Shown piece after piece: positions 1-3,830 of a DNA stretch of 6,121 nt. A program made the position numbers and the translations under genes. The notes under the pieces are model-generated. The model was not told where the DNA came from. It ran no database searches and worked only from the letters and a program-made list of their open reading frames with translations. The number at the start of each line of letters is the position of its first letter. Positions within the stretch are counted from its first letter, which is position 1. The DNA is from an uncultured Oscillospiraceae bacterium (lineage in GTDB: Bacteria; Bacillota; Clostridia; Oscillospirales; Acutalibacteraceae), in NCBI GenBank assembly GCA_900554775.1, contig USIK01000048.1, forward strand, positions 1-6,121, given 5' to 3'.

Positions 1-461
1 AGAAACCCTGCTTTTGCAGCAAAAATAAGATAGAAAGATATCTTTCGAAAGTTTCCGGCCCGATACTCGACAGAATCGACATTCACATCGAAGTCCCTCC
101 TATTAATTTCGAGGAATTCAGCTCAGACACTGGCGGAGAAAAATCTTCTGAAATTGCCTCAAGGATCGTGAAAGCTCGGGAAATTCAGCTCAAACGCTAC
201 TCCGGGAAAAATATATTTTCAAACGCGAAAATGCCTCAAAGCGCTTTGAAAGAAACCTGCATTTTAACGCCCGAAGCAAGAAACATTTTGAAAAGCGCCT
301 TTAATCGAATGGGCCTTTCAGCGAGGGCAGGAACCAAAATTCTCAAGATTGCAAGAACCATCGCAGACCTTGAAAACAAAGAAAAAATCGGAGTTATGCA
401 TATTGCTGAAGCAATTCAGTTCCGAAGTCTTAATAAAAAATACCCTCATTTATTTTCTTAA
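1..461 (+). CDS. comM: ComM/YifB family Mg-chelatase-like AAA+ ATPase, C-terminal part (5' end outside window)
   Basis: The reading frame is open from the left edge (first full codon at base 3) to the TAA at 459-461, giving 152 residues of a protein normally about 500 long. The first residues, KPCFCS, match the second half of the NPCPCG...CxC cysteine cluster of the family. They are followed by SGPILDRIDIHIEVP (about residues 18-32), the hallmark segment of Mg-chelatase-like ATPases that carries the DR-D residues of the AAA+ core. The end (about 85-152), with LSARAGTKILKIARTIADL and the AEAIQFR segment, is the Mg_chelatase_C domain. ComM is known in Gram-negative bacteria as a hexameric helicase that promotes branch migration during natural transformation; in Firmicutes its role is inferred. 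The ATP-binding Walker motifs and the N-terminal Lon-like domain lie outside the window. The GTG at 168 lies inside the conserved reading frame and is not the start. Confidence 0.93.
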   Translation, partial: KPCFCSKNKIERYLSKVSGPILDRIDIHIEVPPINFEEFSSDTGGEKSSEIASRIVKAREIQLKRYSGKNIFSNAKMPQSALKETCILTPEARNILKSAFNRMGLSARAGTKILKIARTIADLENKEKIGVMHIAEAIQFRSLNKKYPHLFS

Positions 462-468
462 AAAATAG

Positions 469-500
469 CCCCACTGATTAATTTTTCAGCGAGGGGTTTC
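469..500 (+). terminator. weak intrinsic terminator-like hairpin after comM
   Basis: Eight bases after the comM stop, CCCC-A-CTGA (469-477) can pair with TCAG-CGA-GGGG (486-496). The stem is GC-rich at its base, has a small internal bulge and an 8-base AT loop, and is followed by only TTTC. The position fits a terminator for comM, but the short T-run makes it weak. Confidence 0.5.
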
Positions 501-505
501 GCATT

Positions 506-544
506 TCGGTGAAATATTAAAGTAATAAAAATACACCGATTTTT
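506..544 (+). other. leader hairpin with T-run upstream of the PPOX gene
   Basis: TCGGTG (506-511) is complementary to CACCGA (534-539), with a 22-base AT-rich loop, and is followed by TTTTT at 540-544. It could be a second terminator for comM or part of the leader of the next gene. A second small stem, CCGA (549-552) with TCGG (560-563), would cover the first bases of the Shine-Dalgarno sequence at 562-567. Both are seen by eye only; in AT-rich DNA such pairings can arise by chance. No convincing promoter is seen in this gap. Confidence 0.25.
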
Positions 545-573
545 AAAGCCGATGGATTTTCGGAGGTAAAATT

Positions 574-942
574 ATGAGCAAAGCATATGAATTTTTGAAA
601 GAATGCGGTTACTTTTACGTTTTGACAATAAATAAAGACTTCCCTGCCGGGAGACCGTTTGGCGCCGTGATGGAACACGGCGGAAAGCTATTTATTTCCA
701 CGAATAATAAAAACGAAGCGCACAAGCAGCTAAGAAGCAACGGGAATATTCAAATAGTCGCTAAAAAAGAAGCCTCAAGGCAGTGGATAAGAATAACCGG
801 CAAGGCTACCGAATGTAGTGACATCAAAATCAAACAAAAGATGCTAGAAGAGTGCCCTGTTCTTTGGAAGCATTTTTCATCGGCAGAAAATGAACATTAC
901 CTACTTTTCCAAGTAGATATTCTTGGCACGGAATTTAATTAA
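574..942 (+). CDS. pyridoxamine 5'-phosphate oxidase (PPOX) family protein, FMN-binding split barrel
   Basis: This is a 122-residue soluble protein with no signal peptide or membrane segment. The start is well supported: GGAGGT at 562-567 lies six bases before the ATG. The order of motifs fits the small stand-alone split-barrel family: an N-terminal helix (EFLKECGYFYVLTI, residues 6-19), the RPFG strand (27-30), GGKLFISTNNKNEAHKQL (36-53), where the family usually contacts flavin phosphate, and WIRITGKA (71-78). Members bind FMN or related flavins, usually as homodimers, and many are of unknown substrate; the true PdxH enzyme is much longer, so a role in vitamin B6 synthesis should not be assumed. 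The C-terminal strand is short but within the family's usual size. It appears to be a single-gene unit between a weak upstream hairpin and a strong downstream terminator. The family call is firm; the reaction is unknown. Confidence 0.85.
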   Translation: MSKAYEFLKECGYFYVLTINKDFPAGRPFGAVMEHGGKLFISTNNKNEAHKQLRSNGNIQIVAKKEASRQWIRITGKATECSDIKIKQKMLEECPVLWKHFSSAENEHYLLFQVDILGTEFN

Positions 943-961
943 TTTAACCACTAAAAAATTA

Positions 962-997
962 AAATTGACACCAACTAGCGGTGTCAATTTCTATTTT
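962..997 (+). terminator. bidirectional intrinsic terminator between PPOX gene and tRNA-Thr
   Basis: A perfect 11-bp stem is formed by 962-972 (AAATTGACACC) and 980-990 (GGTGTCAATTT), with a 7-base loop. On the plus strand it runs into TTTCTATTTT and would end the PPOX transcript 20 bases after its stop. On the minus strand it runs into TTTTAATTTTTT, 17 bases past the tRNA 3' end, so it can also end the tRNA transcript. Confidence 0.88.
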
Positions 998-1007
998 AAA
1001 AAATATA

Positions 1008-1083
1008 TGGAGCTACTGGGCGGACTCGAACCGCCGACCTGCTGATTACGAATCAGCTGCTCTACCAACTGAGCCACAGTAGC
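1008..1083 (-). tRNA. tRNA-Thr (anticodon CGT), CCA encoded
   Basis: Read on the minus strand, the 76 bases fold into a complete cloverleaf. The acceptor arm GCTACTG (1083-1077) pairs with CAGTAGC (1018-1012). The D stem is GCTC/GAGC, with AGTTGGTA as loop. The anticodon stem GCTGA/TCAGC holds the loop TTCGTAA, and the T stem GGCGG/CCGCC holds the loop TTCGAGT. The variable loop is five bases (AGGTC), the discriminator base is T, and the terminal CCA is encoded at 1010-1008. The loop centre CGT reads codon ACG, so this is threonine tRNA. The gene has its own promoter at 1099-1127 and shares the terminator at 962-990. No sign of integration (no integrase, no repeated 3' fragment) is seen beside it. 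Confidence 0.97.
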
Positions 1084-1098
1084 AACCAAACTAAAGAA

Positions 1099-1127
1099 AT
1101 ATTACACCAAAACAAAAATTAAGTCAA
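1099..1127 (-). promoter_or_regulatory. sigma-A-like promoter of tRNA-Thr
   Basis: On the minus strand, TTGACT (1127-1122) and TAATAT (1104-1099) are separated by exactly 17 bases. Transcription would begin near 1092, about nine bases before the first base of the mature tRNA. It is arranged back to back with the fba promoter. Confidence 0.75.
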
Positions 1128-1148
1128 TACAAAATTTGAAATTATATT

Positions 1149-1178
1149 TTGACAAAACAGACATAATTATAATAATAT
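1149..1178 (+). promoter_or_regulatory. sigma-A-like promoter of fba
   Basis: A consensus TTGACA (1149-1154) is followed after 18 bases by TAATAT (1173-1178). A perfect TATAAT also occurs at 1168-1173, but only 13 bases from the -35, too close for that pairing. The inferred leader is about 36 bases long and contains no evident riboswitch or hairpin. Confidence 0.7.
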
Positions 1179-1221
1179 ATATTTGCATAAAAACAGTTAA
1201 AAACATTTTAGAGGTGCAATT

Positions 1222-2157
1222 ATGAGTTTAGTAAACACAAAAGAAATGCTTAAAAAAGCATATGAAGGGAACTATGCTGTTGGAGCATTTAATGTAAATA
1301 ACATGGAAATAATTCAAGCGGTGACCGAGGCTGCAAACGAAATGTCTTCGCCGCTTATTCTTCAGGCTTCTGCCGGGGCGAGAAAATACGCCGGGATGAA
1401 CTATTTAAGAAAGCTGGTGGAAGCTGCTGAAATGTCGACTGATATTCCCATAGCGCTTCACCTTGACCACGGGAATTCTTTTGAAATTTGCAAAGAATGC
1501 ATCGACAGCGGCTTTACTTCCGTTATGATTGACGGCTCGAGCCTTAGCTACGAAGAAAACGCCGAGCTGAGCCTTAAAGTTGCAAGATATGCTCACAAAT
1601 ACGGCGTAACGGTGGAAGCAGAGCTCGGGAGCCTCGCAGGGATAGAAGACGAAGTGTGCGTCCCGCCGTATAAATCTTTTTACACCGACCCTGAGCAAGC
1701 CAAAGACTTTTTTGAAAAAACCGAGATTGATTCCTTGGCAATAGCAATCGGAACAAGCCACGGAGCTTACAAATTCAAGCCAAGCCAAAACCCTGAACTT
1801 AGGTTTGATATACTTGAAAAAATCGAAACTTTGTGCCCAGGCTTACCGATAGTTCTTCACGGCGCTTCGAGCGTTTTGCCGAATCTAGTGGAAGAAATAA
1901 ATAAATTCGGAGGAAACCTGGCCGGCGCGAAAGGAATCCCGGAAGATCAGCTCAGCATGGCTGCTAAAAAAGCGGTTTGCAAAATAAACATTGACTCCGA
2001 TTTAAGGCTCGCAATGACAGGCGCTGTGAGAAAATTTTTCGTGGAAAACCCCGATAAATTCGACCCAAGAGGTTACCTCTCAGAGGCAAGGGTAGCAATC
2101 AAAAACCTCGTGAAACACAAAATAAAAGACGTTATGGGATGTGCTTTTAAAGCTTAA
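1222..2157 (+). CDS. fba: class II fructose-1,6-bisphosphate aldolase
   Basis: This 311-residue cytosolic enzyme cleaves fructose 1,6-bisphosphate into dihydroxyacetone phosphate and glyceraldehyde 3-phosphate in glycolysis, and runs in reverse in gluconeogenesis. The start is set by GAGGTG (1211-1216), five bases before the ATG. Zinc-dependent class II residues are visible: LHLDHG with catalytic Asp82 and zinc ligand His83, VEAELG with Glu134, GTSHG with zinc ligand His180, and VLHGASS with His213. NIDSD (256-260) is the dihydroxyacetone-phosphate binding segment. The protein has the shape of the shorter, type B class II enzymes, with an insertion around residues 141-166 rich in Pro, Tyr and acidic residues, where the zinc-site loop region varies in the family. 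Tagatose-bisphosphate aldolases (GatY/KbaY) share these motifs, but the length, the promoter and the lack of neighbouring sugar-uptake genes favour fba. The carboxypeptidase gene follows after 30 bases without a terminator, suggesting co-transcription. Confidence 0.93.
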   Translation: MSLVNTKEMLKKAYEGNYAVGAFNVNNMEIIQAVTEAANEMSSPLILQASAGARKYAGMNYLRKLVEAAEMSTDIPIALHLDHGNSFEICKECIDSGFTSVMIDGSSLSYEENAELSLKVARYAHKYGVTVEAELGSLAGIEDEVCVPPYKSFYTDPEQAKDFFEKTEIDSLAIAIGTSHGAYKFKPSQNPELRFDILEKIETLCPGLPIVLHGASSVLPNLVEEINKFGGNLAGAKGIPEDQLSMAAKKAVCKINIDSDLRLAMTGAVRKFFVENPDKFDPRGYLSEARVAIKNLVKHKIKDVMGCAFKA

Positions 2158-2187
2158 AAAATAACAATTTCTAAGCGAGGTTTTAAA

Positions 2188-3327
2188 ATGAAACTTAAGG
2201 TTATTTTGTCCACCATAATCGTTTCCCTGATTTTCCTTTTTTATCCTTTAACTATTTTCGCGAATGAAGAAAATAGCGAAGAGTTCGATGTTTCCGCTCC
2301 TTCGGCAATATTGATAGACAGCAAAAGCGGGAAAATTTTATTCGAAAAAAATCCTTCGGAAGTGCGCTATACAGCATCGCTCATGAAGATGATGAATTTG
2401 CTCATAGCGTTTGATACGATTAAAGATTTAAGCAGCAAAGTAACCATAAGCAAAGAAATCCCTCGCACGGGCGGCTCTAACATTTGGCTTAAGCAAGGCG
2501 AAACCATGAAAATAGAAGATTTGATAAAAGCTATTGCGATGGTTTCAGCCGATGACGCTTGCATAGCGCTGGCCGACCATATTTCCGGCGATGAAGGTAA
2601 ATTTTTGCAGGAAATGAACAATTACGCTGCGAAATATAATCTAAAAAGCACGATTTTCAAAAACTGCATAGCAGAGGACATCGACGGAAACATAAGCACT
2701 GCGCACGACATTGCCTTCATGGCGAAAGCGCTTCTTGAATGCGAAAGAGCTGCCGATTACACCTCAAAGTGGATAGATCACATTAGGGGTGGCAAAACCC
2801 AAATAGTAAACACGAATAAACTAATAAAACTTTACCCCGGGACGACGGGAATAAAAACAGGCACTTCAAAAGAGGCCGGGAGCTGCGCCTGCATTTGCTC
2901 AGAGAAAGACAAAATGAGCTTGATTGCAGTGGTTCTCGGTTGCAAGGACGTTAAAGAAAGGAACTCTGAAGTAACCAAACTTCTTGATTACGGTTTTTCA
3001 GAATATAGCCTTTCGAGTCCTCCTCCTTTTGAGGTGCCCAAATATTTGAAAGTTGAAAACGGAATAGAAAGCTGCGCCGAGCTTTCGGTTATTAAAAGCG
3101 AGAATTTTTTGGTAGCAAATAAAAATAAAGAAAAAATTTCCCCGGAATTGGTGCTTGATGAAAAGCTTGAAGCACCTGTAATCCGAGGAAAGAAAGTCGG
3201 TGAAATTATTTACCGCCAGGGTAATGATATTGTTTGCATTTCTGACGTTGTTACCCACAGCAGTGTGGATAAAAAGAATTTTTCAAAACTTTTAAAGAAG
3301 CTTACAGTAAGCTTTTTGAATCTCTAG
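2188..3327 (+). CDS. D-alanyl-D-alanine carboxypeptidase (PBP5/DacF-like, peptidase family S11), noncanonical SxN motif
   Basis: This 379-residue exported enzyme should remove the terminal D-Ala from peptidoglycan pentapeptides outside the membrane, limiting cross-linking. A signal peptide is evident: Lys-containing start, hydrophobic stretch at residues 5-23, and likely cleavage after TIFA (residue 25). The catalytic S-x-x-K motif is Ser64-Leu-Met-Lys67, and the third motif is Lys223-Thr-Gly225 in GIKTGTSKEAG. The second motif, SxN in the family (usually SANDA or SGNDA), here reads Ser120-Ala-Asp122 (SADDA), an Asn-to-Asp change that may alter activity or specificity. A PBP5_C-like beta domain follows (about 275-355). 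The last residues (about 364-379, FSKLLKKLTVSFLNL) form a short basic amphipathic helix of the type that holds this family to the membrane. The SD is GAGG at 2177-2180, seven bases before the ATG. Closest to DacF/DacB among named enzymes, but I cannot choose between them, so no symbol is given. Confidence 0.92.
   Translation: MKLKVILSTIIVSLIFLFYPLTIFANEENSEEFDVSAPSAILIDSKSGKILFEKNPSEVRYTASLMKMMNLLIAFDTIKDLSSKVTISKEIPRTGGSNIWLKQGETMKIEDLIKAIAMVSADDACIALADHISGDEGKFLQEMNNYAAKYNLKSTIFKNCIAEDIDGNISTAHDIAFMAKALLECERAADYTSKWIDHIRGGKTQIVNTNKLIKLYPGTTGIKTGTSKEAGSCACICSEKDKMSLIAVVLGCKDVKERNSEVTKLLDYGFSEYSLSSPPPFEVPKYLKVENGIESCAELSVIKSENFLVANKNKEKISPELVLDEKLEAPVIRGKKVGEIIYRQGNDIVCISDVVTHSSVDKKNFSKLLKKLTVSFLNL
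3295..3317 (+). terminator. hairpin at the 3' end of the carboxypeptidase gene
   Basis: AAGCTTA (3298-3304) and TAAGCTT (3308-3314) form a stem around a CAG loop. Flanking A-T and G-T pairs extend it to 10 bp over 3295-3317, and the T-run TTTTT is part of the right arm. It lies inside the last codons of the carboxypeptidase. On the minus strand it lies just past the XRE stop, so it might serve either gene. Its low GC content makes it a moderate candidate. Confidence 0.4.
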
Positions 3328-3329
3328 AC

Positions 3330-3749
3330 TTAAAACCATTCTATTGGTTTTTTGGATTTTCTTTCTTCTTTAATTTTGTTTGAAATTTCTTTTAGAATTT
3401 CATCGCGCGACTCCTTAGAAAGGAGTTTGATGCCGAGCGAGATATTCTTTTCTTGACACTTAAGGTATTTATCCTCATTAATGCAGTCATCACTCGACTT
3501 GCCACCGTTTTTAGCGTAATCGGAACATACCATTTCAGCATCGGCATCTAGAATTTCAGTGTAATCAACTCCATAGATTTTTGAAAGGTTAAGTATAGTT
3601 CTTACATCGGGGTTTATCTTGCCTGATTCATAGTAAGAATAAGTTGACCTGTCTATACCTAAGAAATCAGCAACCTTGCCTTGAGTGAATCCACAATCTA
3701 AACGAAGCTTTTTGAGTATTCCCGGTATTTTGGAAATGATAACTAACAC
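3330..3749 (-). CDS. XRE-family helix-turn-helix transcriptional regulator
   Basis: The frame encodes up to 139 residues. Residues about 11-65 form a Cro/C1-type HTH domain: ILKKLRLDCGFTQGKVADFLGI supplies helices 1-2, DRSTYSYYESGK is the recognition helix with the typical YxxxESG ending, and NPDVRTILNLSKIYGVDYTEIL gives helices 4-5. The remaining half is hydrophilic. Residues 70-100 carry three cysteines and look disordered, and 105-135 are predicted helical and strongly charged, perhaps for dimerisation. The only canonical start is GTG (3749-3747), but the SD (AGAGGTG, 3753-3747) overlaps it, and a stop codon lies three codons upstream. The ribosome may therefore begin at ATC (3740) or ATT (3737), which would remove three or four residues without touching the HTH. 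Its targets are unknown; its own promoter and the upstream surface-protein gene are candidates. The XRE call is firm, the start uncertain. Confidence 0.88.
   Translation of the reverse strand: MLVIISKIPGILKKLRLDCGFTQGKVADFLGIDRSTYSYYESGKINPDVRTILNLSKIYGVDYTEILDADAEMVCSDYAKNGGKSSDDCINEDKYLKCQEKNISLGIKLLSKESRDEILKEISNKIKEERKSKKPIEWF
3332..3353 (+). terminator. terminator-like hairpin overlapping the end of the XRE gene
   Basis: AAAACCA (3332-3338) pairs with TGGTTTT (3345-3351) around a 6-base loop, and TT plus a T-rich stretch follow on the plus strand. The position, five bases after the carboxypeptidase stop, fits a terminator for the fba-carboxypeptidase transcript. The element is embedded in the final codons of the convergent regulator gene. 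The stem is AT-rich, so efficiency is uncertain. Confidence 0.5.
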
Positions 3750-3753
3750 CTCT
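3747..3753 (-). promoter_or_regulatory. Shine-Dalgarno of the XRE gene, overlapping its GTG
   Basis: On the minus strand AGAGGTG occupies 3753-3747, and its last three bases are the GTG that would be the annotated start. No other purine-rich SD lies upstream of that GTG. The same GAGGTG is used by fba in this window, five bases before its ATG. The equivalent place here holds ATC ATT (3740-3735), six and nine bases after GAGGTG. Confidence 0.6.
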
Positions 3754-3763
3754 TTTTAATTAT

Positions 3764-3776
3764 AAGAAATATTCTT
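3764..3776. promoter_or_regulatory. possible operator: inverted repeat at the XRE transcription start
   Basis: AAGAA-ATA-TTCTT (3764-3776) is a perfect 5-bp inverted repeat centred on the inferred transcription start near 3771, with weaker symmetry extending on both sides (TTATAA on each flank). Small XRE regulators often bind such sites over their own promoters. The AT-rich setting means it could be chance. Confidence 0.3.
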
Positions 3777-3777
3777 T

Positions 3778-3806
3778 ATTATAACATTTTATTTTGTAGT
3801 TATCAA
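3778..3806 (-). promoter_or_regulatory. extended -10 sigma-A-like promoter of the XRE gene
   Basis: On the minus strand, TTGATA (3806-3801) is followed after exactly 17 bases by a perfect TATAAT (3783-3778), preceded by TG in the extended -10 arrangement (TGTTATAAT). Transcription would begin near 3771, about 22 bases before the GTG. It lies wholly in the gap after the surface-protein gene, so the regulator can be expressed independently. No terminator is seen for the surface-protein gene in this gap, so read-through into the regulator is also possible. Confidence 0.75.
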
Positions 3807-3830
3807 TACTCAAATTCAATTAAATCTGCA

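Noticed and set aside
168..461. A separate 97-residue gene starting at GTG 168
   Set aside because: The same frame is open back to the left edge and encodes the conserved SGPILDRIDIHIEVP segment of ComM/YifB, so the GTG is an internal valine codon.
574..942. PPOX-family protein as the vitamin B6 enzyme PdxH
   Set aside because: It is much shorter than PdxH and lacks its C-terminal region; it fits the small stand-alone split-barrel flavoproteins.
1008..1083. tRNA-Thr as an attachment site for a mobile element
   Set aside because: No integrase, no repeated tRNA 3' fragment and no phage-like gene occurs in the window; the neighbours are housekeeping genes.
1168..1173. Perfect TATAAT as the fba -10 box
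   Set aside because: It is only 13 bases from the consensus TTGACA; TAATAT at 1173-1178 with 18-base spacing is the more plausible partner.
1405..1788. Minus-strand open frames within fba (1405-1788 and 1574-1756)
   Set aside because: They lie wholly antisense to a gene with all catalytic motifs intact, and their translations resemble no family.
2367..3258. Minus-strand open frames within the carboxypeptidase gene (2367-2621 and 2998-3258)
   Set aside because: They are antisense to a well-supported gene, have no good SD and no recognisable domains.
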